NCBI RefSeq assembly: GCF_900094585.1
Contig: NZ_FMAG01000001.1
Coordinates: forward strand, 634,530-698,529
Source: Martinezella multihospitum
GTDB taxonomy: Bacteria; Pseudomonadota; Alphaproteobacteria; Rhizobiales; Rhizobiaceae
Direction: 5' to 3'
DNA length: 64,000 nt
The translations under genes were made by a program, and so were the position numbers. This document shows, piece by piece, positions 44,175 to 53,028 of this stretch. The stretch's first letter is position 1. Each line of letters opens with the position of its first letter. The notes below the pieces were generated by a model. That model did no database searches, was not told the origin of the DNA, and worked only from the letters and a program-made list of their open reading frames with translations.

Positions 44175-44792
44175 CTATGCGGGATCGTATCGGCTGACTT
44201 CGATCCCGGAGCCGACGGGCAACAGGACAGAGGTGATGCCCGGCTTGGCACGAACTGCCTCACCATAGCGCTTCACGTCCTCATTGCCGGGCATGAACAT
44301 GTTATCGGCAACGATGATCGCGCCCGGATTGAGCTTCGGATAGAAGGCTTCAAGGCACGGAATGTACAAATCCTTCCACAGGTCGACGAGAATGAAATCG
44401 ACACCCGAAGGCAGCGCCTTGATCATCTCGACGGCGTCGCCGATCTGGAAATCGATATGCTCCGACAGACCCGCCTTTTCGGCCATCTCCCGCGCAAACT
44501 CGGTCTTGTAGGCATGCAGCTCCATGGAAATGAGCTTGCCGCCGCTGGCGCGCGCGGCCTCCGCCAGCCAGATGCCGGAATAGCCGAAGGATGTGCCGAG
44601 CTCGAGAATGGTGGGCGCTTTCAGGCTCTTCGCCAGAATGTTAATGAAGCGGCCCGTCTCCGGCCCGACCGCCCGTAACCGGCGATCCTGACCGCCATCG
44701 CGGCCACCCGGCGGCATCTCCCTCGGCTTGCTGTGCTCCTCGCGGATAAGCTCATGATAGGCTTCGAGAACGGCTTCGATCTTCTGGTCCAT
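44175..44792 (-). CDS. SAM-dependent O-methyltransferase
   Basis: A 205-residue class I methyltransferase of the catechol/caffeoyl-CoA O-methyltransferase group. The SAM-binding motif I is APTILELGTSFGYSGIWLAEA. Motif LISMELHAYKTEFAREMAEKAG gives the acidic ribose contact. FILVDLWKDLYIPCLEAFYP and GAIIVADNMFMPGNEDVKRY carry the metal-binding acidic residues. The substrate is probably a hydroxylated aromatic compound. It has no close same-strand partner. Confidence 0.87.
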   Translation of the reverse strand: MDQKIEAVLEAYHELIREEHSKPREMPPGGRDGGQDRRLRAVGPETGRFINILAKSLKAPTILELGTSFGYSGIWLAEAARASGGKLISMELHAYKTEFAREMAEKAGLSEHIDFQIGDAVEMIKALPSGVDFILVDLWKDLYIPCLEAFYPKLNPGAIIVADNMFMPGNEDVKRYGEAVRAKPGITSVLLPVGSGIEVSRYDPA

Positions 44793-44886
44793 GACACGCT
44801 TGCCTTCGGTGCAATTGCGGTTTGAGCGATATGGCTATCCCTCGATACATCACCACTCAAGCTCTATCGCCGGACATGTCCAAAAC

Positions 44887-45801
44887 TTAATCTTTCGCCG
44901 CCACCGCGCGGGAAGCGCTTTGTTCGCGGATAAGATCGATCAGCGCGCGTAGCCTTGCCGGCATCTGCCGGCGCTGGGCAAAGTAGAGGTTGAGACCAGG
45001 ATAAGGCGGTGTCCAATCCTCCAGCACGGGGATCAGGTTACCTTTCGCAATGTGATCGGCAGCGGAAGGCTGGCTGATATAGGCAAGCCCCGCGCCGTCA
45101 AGCGCGGCGCTCAGCATCAGATCGCCCTCGTCGAGAATGAGGTTTCCCGGCGCATCGATCAGCAGCGCCTCCCCACGCCGCTCGAATTCCCAGCGGTAGA
45201 TCTTGCCGCTTCCCATTCGTGCACGGATGCAGCGATGCTGCAGGAGATCGCCAGGCACGCGCGGGCGCGGTCGATCGCGGAAATAGGTTGGCGAGCCGAC
45301 AACAAGCGAGCGTATCGTCGGGACGATGGGGATTGCCACCATGTCCGACGGAATCATCTCGGCAAGACGCACCCCGGCATCGAACCCTTTGCCAATGACA
45401 TCCACCAGTGCATTGTCCGTGACGATGTCGACCTCGACATTCGGATAGCGCCGGCCATATTCGAGGATGAGCGGCACCAGAAGCATGCGTGCCGCACCGG
45501 GCGCCATGTTGAGACGCAGCGTGCCCGACACCGCGCTCGAAGACATGCCGGCATTTTCGATCGCCTTGTCGATCGCCGTCAGCGCCGGCGCCACCTCCGC
45601 CACGAAGCGCTCGCCGGCATCCGACAGGGTGACACTGCGCGTCGTCCTGTTGAAAATTCGCACGGACATCCGCTCTTCCAGCGTCGCAACGGCATGGCTG
45701 AGCGCCGACGACGACATGCCGAGCTCACGCGCAGCCGCGCGAAAACCGCCGTGGCGGGCGACGGCGGCGATCGCTTCGAGCTCCGCCAGGCTTGCCTTCA
45801 T
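44887..45801 (-). CDS. LysR-family transcriptional regulator
   Basis: A 304-residue LTTR. The winged helix is at about residues 4-62 (LEAIAAVARHGGFRAAARELGMSSSALSHAVATLEERM in pieces). The effector domain follows (FDAGVRLAEMIPSDMVAIPI, VGSPTYFRDRPRP, YISQPSAADHIAKG). It is divergent from the aldehyde dehydrogenase gene at 45897 with a 95-base gap, and probably controls that gene and itself. It is similar in layout to the LysR at 2721. Confidence 0.92.
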   Translation of the reverse strand: MKASLAELEAIAAVARHGGFRAAARELGMSSSALSHAVATLEERMSVRIFNRTTRSVTLSDAGERFVAEVAPALTAIDKAIENAGMSSSAVSGTLRLNMAPGAARMLLVPLILEYGRRYPNVEVDIVTDNALVDVIGKGFDAGVRLAEMIPSDMVAIPIVPTIRSLVVGSPTYFRDRPRPRVPGDLLQHRCIRARMGSGKIYRWEFERRGEALLIDAPGNLILDEGDLMLSAALDGAGLAYISQPSAADHIAKGNLIPVLEDWTPPYPGLNLYFAQRRQMPARLRALIDLIREQSASRAVAAKD

Positions 45802-45851
45802 TGCGCGATTTTCCTTATCAGCCTGTCCATATTTGTCCTGCTAGACCGAAC

Positions 45852-45869
45852 AGATAGCGCATCTTATCT
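45852..45869. promoter_or_regulatory. Candidate LysR operator before aldehyde dehydrogenase gene
   Basis: AGATA at 45852-45856 and TATCT at 45865-45869 form an inverted repeat with an eight-base spacer, in the middle of the lysR/aldehyde dehydrogenase divergent region, about 30 bases before the dehydrogenase ATG. The size suits an LTTR contact site. Confidence 0.35.
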
Positions 45870-45896
45870 CTCCCGTGAAGACAAAGGAGACGCGTG

Positions 45897-47312
45897 ATGC
45901 GCACAATAGACACCATCTACATCAACGGCCGCTTCCTTCAGCCGCACGGCAAGGAAGAAGCTCCGCTTTTCAATCCAGCCACCGAAGAGCAGATCGGCAC
46001 CGTACGCCTCGGTAACGAGCAGGATGTCGACGACGCCGTGCGGGCCGCAAAGGCGGCATTCGCCAGCCTCTCGAAAAGCTCAAAGGCCGAGCGCATCGCC
46101 ATGCTGCAGAGCCTGCATGAAGCCGTCGCGGCGCGTGTCTCGGACCTCACCGATGCCATGCGCGAGGAATATGGTGCGCCGGCGCCCTTCATCGGCTTCT
46201 CGGTGCCGCATGCCGCGACCAGCTTTCTGCAAATGGCAAAGACGCTCGAGACGTATGAGTTTCGTCGCCGCATAGGCCATGCAGAAATCGAGATGCGGCC
46301 CGCCGGCGTCGCTGCTGCGATCACACCGTGGAACAGCAATTACGGCTTCATCTGCAACAAGCTTGCCACAGCTATCGCCGCCGGCACGACCATGGTCATC
46401 AAGCCTTCCGAGATGAGCGCCATCCAGACGCAGCTCCTCACCGAATGCCTACACGCGGCCGGCCTGCCGAACGGCATCTTCAACATCGTCAACGGCTACG
46501 GCCATGTGGTCGGTGCAGCCCTCAGCGCCCATCGCGATATCGCAAAGATCAGCTTCACCGGCTCGACAGCGACGGGCCAGGCGATCCTACAGGCCGCATC
46601 CGCGACCCTGAAGCGCGTGACGCTCGAGCTTGGCGGCAAGAGCCCGAACATCATTCTGGACGATGCCGATCTCGATGTCGTCATCCCACAAGTGCTGGGT
46701 GCCGGATTTGCCAATAGCGGCCAGGCCTGCATTGCCGGCACCCGAATTCTAGCACCGGAAAGCCGTCTCGCCGAAATCCATGACAAATTGGGAAAAGCCG
46801 TTGCGGCGCTGAAGGTCGGCGATGCGATCGATCCTACCGTCAGCATCGGCCCGATGGTCAGCCGGAAGCAGTGGGAGCGCGTGCAGTCCTATATCCGCCT
46901 CGGCCAGGAGGAAGGCGCCCGGCTGATCGTCGGCGGCGAGGGACGCCCCGAAGGCCTCGACCGCGGCTGGTTTGCCCGCCCGACCGTCTTCTCCGGCGTC
47001 AGCAACGACATGCGGATCGCGCGCGAGGAGATCTTCGGACCAGTACTGTGCGTTATCCCCTATCGCGACGATGCACACGCCCTCGAAATCGCCAACGACA
47101 CCGTCTACGGCTTGCAGGCCTACATCTTCTCCGCCGATATCGACAGGGCAAAGCGGATGGCGGATCGCATCGATGCGGGTCGCGTCGTCATCAATGGCGC
47201 GCCGCATGAACCGGCGGCTCCCTTCGGCGGCTTCAAGCAATCCGGCATCGGCCGCGAATTCGGCGTCTACGGGCTGGAATCATTTCTTGAGCCGCGCGCC
47301 GTGCTGAGCTGA
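45897..47312 (+). CDS. Aldehyde dehydrogenase family protein
   Basis: A 471-residue NAD(P)-dependent aldehyde dehydrogenase. Motifs are AAITPWNSNYGFICNKLATAIA and KPSEMSAIQ (cofactor), the catalytic Glu in [14 protein letters not shown] and the nucleophile Cys in NSGQACIAGTRIL. The ending [20 protein letters not shown] is canonical. Shorter than, and a different subgroup from, the AcoD/ExaC type at 11545; the substrate is unknown. AAAGGAG sits at proper distance before the ATG at 45897 (a GTG at 45894 is less likely). It is divergent from a LysR gene. Confidence 0.92.
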   Translation: MRTIDTIYINGRFLQPHGKEEAPLFNPATEEQIGTVRLGNEQDVDDAVRAAKAAFASLSKSSKAERIAMLQSLHEAVAARVSDLTDAMREEYGAPAPFIGFSVPHAATSFLQMAKTLETYEFRRRIGHAEIEMRPAGVAAAITPWNSNYGFICNKLATAIAAGTTMVIKPSEMSAIQTQLLTECLHAAGLPNGIFNIVNGYGHVVGAALSAHRDIAKISFTGSTATGQAILQAASATLKRVTLELGGKSPNIILDDADLDVVIPQVLGAGFANSGQACIAGTRILAPESRLAEIHDKLGKAVAALKVGDAIDPTVSIGPMVSRKQWERVQSYIRLGQEEGARLIVGGEGRPEGLDRGWFARPTVFSGVSNDMRIAREEIFGPVLCVIPYRDDAHALEIANDTVYGLQAYIFSADIDRAKRMADRIDAGRVVINGAPHEPAAPFGGFKQSGIGREFGVYGLESFLEPRAVLS

Positions 47313-47466
47313 CGTGAGGAGACCCAAAGTCCCGAAGAAGCTTAACGGCTTTCCGGGGCAGCTTCCCCAGCCGGGCGCGAAAGCGAGCGCCCTCAGGATG
47401 CCGCCAGGGACGCGCCAAGATATGAAGCTGCCGAACGAAGCACGCTGGACAAGGCTCGTATTCAGG

Positions 47467-47497
47467 TTCTCGTTAGAATCATGTTCTACCTTTAGAA
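47467..47497. promoter_or_regulatory. Tandem TTCT/AGAA inverted repeats before cytochrome b561 gene
   Basis: TTCT-N4-AGAA at 47467-47478 is followed by GTTCTA-CCTT-TAGAAC at 47483-47498, the latter a perfect 6-bp-arm palindrome. The centres are 18 bases apart and the second ends 22 bases before the cytochrome ATG. This looks like an operator for a dimeric regulator. Confidence 0.45.
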
Positions 47498-47520
47498 CAA
47501 TTCCAATTTAAGGAGACCCG

Positions 47521-48015
47521 ATGCCTGCCAGATCGACCTACTCTGCTCCGCAACGCATTCTTCACTGGCTCATGGCCATTCTCATCTTTTTCAATCTCCT
47601 GTTTCCCGATGGCATGAACGCATGGCGGCGTCTTGTGCGGCATGGCCAGGTGCCAACACCGGCCGATGTCGCCAGCGCCAATATCCATGCCTATGCTGGC
47701 ATCGCGATCCTGCTGCTGGCTATCGTGCGCCTTGGCCTGAGGTTGGTGTCCGATGTCCCGGCGCTGCCGGACAATCAGCCCGCATTTCTGCATTACATCG
47801 CAAGCATCACGCATTTCCTGCTCTATGCACTGATCTTCGCAATGCCCCTATCGGGAATGGCAGCCTACTATTTCGGTATCGATACGGCGGCCTTCGTCCA
47901 TGGCGGCCCGATCAAGACGCTGCTTTGGATCGTCGTCGTACTGCACATATTCGGAGCGTTTGTTCAGCACTTCTATTTCAAATCGGATGTCCTGCGACGC
48001 ATGACGATCGGCTAG
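47521..48015 (+). CDS. Cytochrome b561-family membrane protein
   Basis: A 164-residue inner-membrane dihaem cytochrome b with four helices. Candidate haem-ligand His residues are in QRILHWLMAIL, ASANIHAYAGIAILLL, SITHFLLYALIF and VVLHIFGAFVQHF. Family members pass electrons from quinol to oxygen or superoxide or serve partner dehydrogenases. AAGGAG precedes the ATG. It appears to be monocistronic, about 210 bases after the aldehyde dehydrogenase gene, and two inverted repeats precede it. Confidence 0.9.
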   Translation: MPARSTYSAPQRILHWLMAILIFFNLLFPDGMNAWRRLVRHGQVPTPADVASANIHAYAGIAILLLAIVRLGLRLVSDVPALPDNQPAFLHYIASITHFLLYALIFAMPLSGMAAYYFGIDTAAFVHGGPIKTLLWIVVVLHIFGAFVQHFYFKSDVLRRMTIG

Positions 48016-48028
48016 ACCATCTGCGAAA

Positions 48029-48055
48029 TTGGCGGCTAAGCCAATTGGCCGCCAA
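48029..48055. terminator. Hairpin between convergent cytochrome b561 and solA genes
   Basis: TTGGCGGC at 48029-48036 pairs perfectly with GCCGCCAA at 48048-48055 across an 11-base loop. It follows the cytochrome stop by 13 bases and includes the last codons of solA. No T run. Confidence 0.45.
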
Positions 48056-49184
48056 AGTGCTTTTCGAAGGAGAAGAGAGCGGTCGGCAGCCCGCTGCCGC
48101 CTTGAAGCGCCAGATCGGCGAGAATCTCGCCGACGACGCTCGTGAACTTGAAGCCATGACCGGAGCAGGCGGACGAGACCACCACATTCGGCTGTCCGGG
48201 CACAAGATCGATGAGAAAATCCTCGCTCGGCAGCATAGTGTAACGGCAGGTCGTCGCCCGCACGCGATATGACGCGGCATTCGGCAAGCGCTTGCGGGCG
48301 AAACTGTCGAGCAGGTCGGTATCGGCATCATTGACCGGCGGATTGGGCATTCTCGGGTCGATCGCCTCGCGGAAATGCGCATGGCGGCCGATTTTCACGC
48401 CATCGATGCCGATCGCCGGGAAGCCGAAATAGGAGCCTTCCGCTCCTTCATCCCGCAGGAAGCAAGGCATGCGCTGGGGTTCGGCAACGAAGCCATCTTT
48501 CGGCTGATACCAGGCGACCACCTGCCGGATCGGCTGCGCGTGCGCCTTCAACTGCGGCACCAGCTCGGCAATCCAGGCGCCGGTTGCGACGATCACTTTT
48601 CTAGCGCGATATCGTCCGGTCGTCGAAATGACGGTCACGCCGTTATCCTCTGGCTCGACGGCAATAACGCGCTCACCGAAATGCAGGATCGCGCCATCTT
48701 CCGCCGCAAGCTTCAGATAGCCCATGATCGCCGCTTCCGGGCGCACATAACCGCCCTGCGGATCAAGCAGGCCGACCTCGCCCTCCTCAAGCGCGAACGC
48801 CGGAAACCGCCGCTTCATGGCGTCGCGATCGAGTATCTCATGCGGCAATCCATGCATATCGCAGGAGGCGCGTGTGCCGCTGACGATCTTGCTGTCGGGC
48901 GCTCCGATCTGCAGAACGCCAGTCACCGTCAGGATCTCGGCGCGCAGCCTTGCCTCCAGCGAGCGCCAATTCTGATAGGCGCGCTTGAGCAGGGGAACAT
49001 AGGACGGATCTTCAAAGTAGCCGAGGCGGATCAGACGGCTATCGCCATGCGAAGAACTGAGCGCATGGGCCGGGAAATGGGCCTCGATGCCAATCGCCTT
49101 TGCGCCGCACGCTGCAGCAAAAGACAAGGCAGCGCTCCCCATCGCACCGAGGCCGATGACGACTACATCGAATTCCGCAGACAT
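48036..49184 (-). CDS. solA: SolA-like FAD-dependent amine/amino-acid oxidase
   Basis: A 382-residue flavoprotein of the monomeric sarcosine oxidase/N-methyltryptophan oxidase family. The FAD-binding motif is DVVVIGLGAMGSAALSFAA near the N terminus. Cys313 in TTCRYTMLPSEDF aligns with the covalent flavin Cys of the family. SACSGHGFKFTSVVGEILADLA is the conserved C-terminal flavin contact. It should oxidise a secondary or primary amine of an amino acid with oxygen. The specific N-methyltryptophan activity is not established here. The ATG is one base past the stop of the lyase-like gene, so the two are tightly coupled. Confidence 0.87.
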   Translation of the reverse strand: MSAEFDVVVIGLGAMGSAALSFAAACGAKAIGIEAHFPAHALSSSHGDSRLIRLGYFEDPSYVPLLKRAYQNWRSLEARLRAEILTVTGVLQIGAPDSKIVSGTRASCDMHGLPHEILDRDAMKRRFPAFALEEGEVGLLDPQGGYVRPEAAIMGYLKLAAEDGAILHFGERVIAVEPEDNGVTVISTTGRYRARKVIVATGAWIAELVPQLKAHAQPIRQVVAWYQPKDGFVAEPQRMPCFLRDEGAEGSYFGFPAIGIDGVKIGRHAHFREAIDPRMPNPPVNDADTDLLDSFARKRLPNAASYRVRATTCRYTMLPSEDFLIDLVPGQPNVVVSSACSGHGFKFTSVVGEILADLALQGGSGLPTALFSFEKHFGGQLA

Positions 49185-49185
49185 T

Positions 49186-50691
49186 TTATGCTCCAGCTCC
49201 ACTTTCAGCCGGCGGTGCGGCCGTAGCGATCATGGCCCGCAAGGCTTCCATATCTGCATTCAAGGGACGGTCGTCGCCATAAACGGGCACGCACGAACGG
49301 ACAGCTGCGTGGACATGTTCCGTTCCCGACGCCCTCTTGCCCTTCGAAACGAGGAAATCATGCGCCTGTGCGGCGGCCATGAGTTCGATCGCCAGGATGT
49401 ATTCCGCGTTGTCGAGGATCGTGAGCAGCTTGTTGGCCGCCGCTGTCGGATGGGCCAGAAAATCCTCCTGCAGGCCGGAGGTCAGGCCGCCGTCGAGCGA
49501 TGCGGGTGCCGCCAGACGCCTGTTGTCGTTGCTGAGTGCAGCCGCCGTGTATTGCGCAATCATGAAGCCGGAATGGCTGCCGGCATCGCTCACGAGGAAT
49601 GGCGGCAGACCACTGACAAGCGGATTAACGAGGCGATCCGTCCGCCGCTCGCTCATCGCGGCAATTTGGGCGATCGCAATCGCGAGACTATCAGCCGCTT
49701 GGCCAAGGGCAGGTGCAACAGCATGGGCTTCGGAGGAGACGACGGGCTGCTCCGGCGTACCGGAAACAGCCGGATTGTCCGTGACGGAAGCCAGTTCCTG
49801 ATCGACGATACGAGCGGTCTCTTCGAAGACATCCCAGGCCGCGCCATGGGCATGCGGCACCGACCGGAGACTCAGCGCATCCTGCGTCCGCCGCCCCAGA
49901 GCCGCAGCAACGAGGCCGCTGCCATTCAAGCGGCTGCGAAGCCTGCGCCCGACCTTGGCGATGCCGGCCGATGGGCGTAACGCAAGCACCTTTTCATCGA
50001 AAGCCGCCATCTGGCAGCCTACGGCTTCGAGCGTCAGCGCGGCGATGGCATCGGCCCAATCGAGCAAACGCTCGGCGCGGGAAACGGCAAGCGCCGACAG
50101 TCCCGTGGCGCAGGCCGTGCCGTTGACGAGGCTCAAGCCCTCCTTGGCGCCGAGCACCAGGGGAGGCAGACCGATCGCCGCAAGCGCCTCGGCGCCGCTC
50201 ATCGACTTGCCCTTCACGGCAGCCCTGCCCTCGCCGATCAGGACGAGAGCGGTATGGGCATTGTGCGTGAGATAGCCGGCGGAGCCTTTGGACGGGACTT
50301 CCGGAATGCAGTCATGTTCGAGAAACGCAGCCAGATGCCTGACAATTTCGGGCCGCACGCCGGAATGGCCATGGGCAAAATTGGCAATCTGCGCTGCAAT
50401 GATCGAGCGCACCTCGCGCGCCGGTAGAAGCGGGCCGACGCCGCATGCATGGCTGAGGATGATGTTGCGCGAGAGCCGGCTCTGGGAATCGCGATCAACA
50501 ACCGTATCAGACAATGCACCGACACCGGTATTGACGCCATAGGCGCGCACGCCCGTTTCGACGAAGCGCTGGACGATGCGGCTTGCCTTGGCAACCCGCT
50601 CCCAGGCTGCATCGGAAAGGGAAAGCGGCTCGCCGCCACCGACGCGCGCAACGTCGCGCCAGGACAATAGCTTGTCGATAGTGACGGTCAT
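49186..50691 (-). CDS. Histidine ammonia-lyase homologue lacking the MIO-forming Ala-Ser-Gly
   Basis: A 501-residue HAL/PAL-family protein. Conserved features: Tyr51 in YGVNTGVG, His81 in ILSHACG, Asn190 in LSLVNGTA, Arg276, and QED at 408-410. The prosthetic-group loop, normally GSVGASGDLAPLA, reads K135[11 protein letters not shown]: three residues, Ala-Ser-Gly, are absent. The Tyr of QDxYS is Leu273, and the NFHGEP segment is SSEAHAVAP. The electrophilic MIO cofactor cannot form by the known route, so a standard ammonia-lyase reaction is unlikely. It is coupled upstream to the ABC ATPase (ATGA) and downstream to solA. Confidence 0.88.
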   Translation of the reverse strand: MTVTIDKLLSWRDVARVGGGEPLSLSDAAWERVAKASRIVQRFVETGVRAYGVNTGVGALSDTVVDRDSQSRLSRNIILSHACGVGPLLPAREVRSIIAAQIANFAHGHSGVRPEIVRHLAAFLEHDCIPEVPSKGSAGYLTHNAHTALVLIGEGRAAVKGKSMSGAEALAAIGLPPLVLGAKEGLSLVNGTACATGLSALAVSRAERLLDWADAIAALTLEAVGCQMAAFDEKVLALRPSAGIAKVGRRLRSRLNGSGLVAAALGRRTQDALSLRSVPHAHGAAWDVFEETARIVDQELASVTDNPAVSGTPEQPVVSSEAHAVAPALGQAADSLAIAIAQIAAMSERRTDRLVNPLVSGLPPFLVSDAGSHSGFMIAQYTAAALSNDNRRLAAPASLDGGLTSGLQEDFLAHPTAAANKLLTILDNAEYILAIELMAAAQAHDFLVSKGKRASGTEHVHAAVRSCVPVYGDDRPLNADMEALRAMIATAAPPAESGAGA

Positions 50692-51464
50692 TGCCCGTTT
50701 CCGAAATGGCCGATGAACTGGCGGAAGGCAGGCGATGCGCCGCCGCCGAACATCTCATCCGGCGTGCCGGTGCTTTCGACGAGCCCTTCCTTCATGAAGA
50801 CGACGCGGTTGGAGACATTGCGGGCGAAGCTCATTTCATGGGTAACGACCAGCATCGTCGTGCCTTCTTCGGCAAGCGAGCGCATGACACGCAGCACTTC
50901 GCCGACAAGCTCGGGATCGAGCGCCGAGGTCGGCTCGTCGAACAGCATGAGCTTCGGCTTCATGGCAAGCGCGCGGGCAATCGCCGCGCGCTGCTGCTGC
51001 CCACCGGAGAGATGGGCGGGATAGGCGTGGCGCTTGTCGGCAATGCCGACCTTTTCCAGCAGCACTTCGGCCTCGGCAATGCATTCAGCGCGGGGACGCT
51101 TCAGGACATGAACCGGCCCCTCGATCACATTCTGCAGAATGGTCATGTGGGACCACAGATTGAAGCTCTGGAACACCATGCCGAGTTCGGAGCGAATATG
51201 ATCCACCTGCTTGTGGCTCGCCGGGTAGCTTTTGCCATTCTTGTGGATCATCCGGATCTGCTCGCCATCCACCCAGATCTCGCCATCCGTGGCAATCTCG
51301 AGGAGGTTGATGCAGCGAAGGAAGGTCGATTTGCCCGAGCCGGAAGCGCCGAGCAGCGAAATCACATCGCCATCCTGAGCATCGAGGGAAATGCCGCGCA
51401 AGACTTCATGGGTACCGAAGCTCTTGCGGATGTTGCGGACGGAAAGTCGGGTGACACCTGGCAT
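50688..51464 (-). CDS. Polar amino-acid ABC transporter ATPase (HisP/GlnQ type)
   Basis: A 258-residue ATPase. Walker A is [18 protein letters not shown], the signature is [17 protein letters not shown], Walker B is [20 protein letters not shown] and the H-loop is [17 protein letters not shown]. It powers uptake by the two permeases encoded upstream. It is the fourth gene of the operon; its stop overlaps the start of the lyase-like gene, which links import and catabolism at the level of translation. Confidence 0.95.
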   Translation of the reverse strand: MPGVTRLSVRNIRKSFGTHEVLRGISLDAQDGDVISLLGASGSGKSTFLRCINLLEIATDGEIWVDGEQIRMIHKNGKSYPASHKQVDHIRSELGMVFQSFNLWSHMTILQNVIEGPVHVLKRPRAECIAEAEVLLEKVGIADKRHAYPAHLSGGQQQRAAIARALAMKPKLMLFDEPTSALDPELVGEVLRVMRSLAEEGTTMLVVTHEMSFARNVSNRVVFMKEGLVESTGTPDEMFGGGASPAFRQFIGHFGNGQ

Positions 51465-51486
51465 GATTTGCCTGCTCCAGTAAGCT

Positions 51487-52191
51487 TTAGGCCTTCAGCG
51501 CCGGCGGGATGGCGCGGCGATGGCGGGACAGAGAATATTCCAGCAGGGCCATGGCCTGCAGAATGACGAAATTCAGCACGAGGTAGATGATCGCGGCGCA
51601 GATGAAGACTTCCATCGTGCGGTAGGTCTGCGAGATCAGACGCTGGGCAACGCCCGTGACCTCCCAGACCGTGACGAGGCTCGCAAGCGCCGTCGACTTC
51701 ATCATCAGCACGATCTCGGTCGAATAGGCCGGCAGCGCATGCCGGAAGGCGATCGGCGCGATGATACGGCGCACGAGCAGGAAACCGGACATGCCAATCG
51801 AACGCGCCGCTTCGATCTCTTTCGGCGAGACGGCACGAATGCCGCCGCGGAAGATCTCGGCCGAGTAGCCGGCGGTGCAGAGTGCCAGCGACAAAATTGC
51901 GCAGACGACGGGCTCGCGCAGGAACGGCCAGAGGAAGGAGTAGCGGATGATGGAGAATTGCGCCAGGCCGTAGAAGATCAGGAACATCTGGATCAGCAAC
52001 GGCGAGCCGCGGAAAACAAAGATGTACCCCTTGGCAAAGCCCGACAGGATCGGATTGCCGCTGACGCGCATGGCGACGATGACGAGCGCCAGAATGCCGC
52101 CGCAGAGGATCGACAGAAAGAACAGCAGCAAAGTCATCGGCACTGCCTTCAGCAGTGTGACCATCGTGCTCGAAAGAAAATCGATGTCCAT
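51487..52191 (-). CDS. Polar amino-acid ABC transporter permease (HisM-like)
   Basis: A 234-residue inner-membrane permease with about five helices. The N-terminal [22 protein letters not shown] and [19 protein letters not shown] are typical of the HisM/HisQ family. The EAA loop, which contacts the ATPase, is [25 protein letters not shown]. It pairs with the product of the gene at 52202. A strong GAGGAGGAAG ribosome site precedes the ATG. Confidence 0.94.
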   Translation of the reverse strand: MDIDFLSSTMVTLLKAVPMTLLLFFLSILCGGILALVIVAMRVSGNPILSGFAKGYIFVFRGSPLLIQMFLIFYGLAQFSIIRYSFLWPFLREPVVCAILSLALCTAGYSAEIFRGGIRAVSPKEIEAARSIGMSGFLLVRRIIAPIAFRHALPAYSTEIVLMMKSTALASLVTVWEVTGVAQRLISQTYRTMEVFICAAIIYLVLNFVILQAMALLEYSLSRHRRAIPPALKA

Positions 52192-52201
52192 GCCTTCCTC
52201 C

Positions 52202-52927
52202 TCAAGCCTGGCCGATGGTCGCAGCCGGCATGCTGCGATTGGCGCGACGTTCCGCCCTGTTGAAGACGCGATCCGACAGGCTGGTCAGGATCAGATAGAG
52301 AATGCCGCCGGCGATGAAGAAGAGGAAATACTGGCGGGTAGAGCCGGCAGCCACCTGGCTGGTGCGCATCAATTCCGCCAGGCCCGTCACCGAGATCAAA
52401 GCGGAATCCTTGAGGCTGAGCTGCCAGACATTGCCAAGGCCAGGAATGGCGAAGCGGAAGACCTGCGGAATGATGATGCGGCGCAGGCGCAAGCCGCGAT
52501 GCATGCCGATTGCAGACGCGGCCTCAAGCTCGCCCTTGGAAATGGCGAGATAGGCGCCACGGAAAACCTCTGCCTGATACGCGCCGGAAATGATACCGAC
52601 GGCGAGAGCACCTGCGGCAAAGGACGGCAGGCCAAGAAAACCCTCGTAACCAAGCCATTTGCCAATCGATGTCACAGCCGACGAGCCACCGAAATAGATT
52701 AGATAGATGATCAGCAGCTCGGGAACACCACGGAAGACCGTCGTGTAGATATTGCCGAGCGTCTTCAGCACCACGCTTCCGGAGAGCTTGGCGAAGGCGA
52801 CGATCGCGCCGAGCACCGCTCCGATGGCCAGGGCCGTCGCCGTGACGGCGAGCGTCATCAATGCGGCCACGAGCAGCAGCGCGCCCCATCCGTTCGAGCC
52901 GAAGCCCAGCAATTGCAAGCTTGCCAT
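52202..52927 (-). CDS. Polar amino-acid ABC transporter permease (HisQ-like)
   Basis: A 241-residue inner-membrane permease of the same family. It shows TVFRGVPELLIIYLIYFGGSSA and the EAA loop SKGELEAASAIGMHRGLRLRRIIIPQVF. It forms the heterodimeric channel with the HisM-like protein, ten bases downstream. A 10-bp hairpin separates it from the substrate-binding protein gene. Confidence 0.94.
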   Translation of the reverse strand: MASLQLLGFGSNGWGALLLVAALMTLAVTATALAIGAVLGAIVAFAKLSGSVVLKTLGNIYTTVFRGVPELLIIYLIYFGGSSAVTSIGKWLGYEGFLGLPSFAAGALAVGIISGAYQAEVFRGAYLAISKGELEAASAIGMHRGLRLRRIIIPQVFRFAIPGLGNVWQLSLKDSALISVTGLAELMRTSQVAAGSTRQYFLFFIAGGILYLILTSLSDRVFNRAERRANRSMPAATIGQA

Positions 52928-52974
52928 AGATCCAATCCCTGTCCGTGGCAGTTTCAGGCGTCAGGATATCATAC

Positions 52975-53000
52975 GGTCTCCGGCCGCAAAGCCGGAGACC
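52975..53000 (-). promoter_or_regulatory. Intercistronic hairpin between binding-protein and permease genes
   Basis: GGTCTCCGGC at 52975-52984 pairs perfectly with GCCGGAGACC at 52991-53000. It lies 28 bases after the binding-protein stop and 47 before the permease start. Such stems commonly protect the upstream message or attenuate transcription, so that binding protein exceeds permease. Confidence 0.7.
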
Positions 53001-53028
53001 GAGAGCAACAGCCCGAAGGCCGCGCCGA

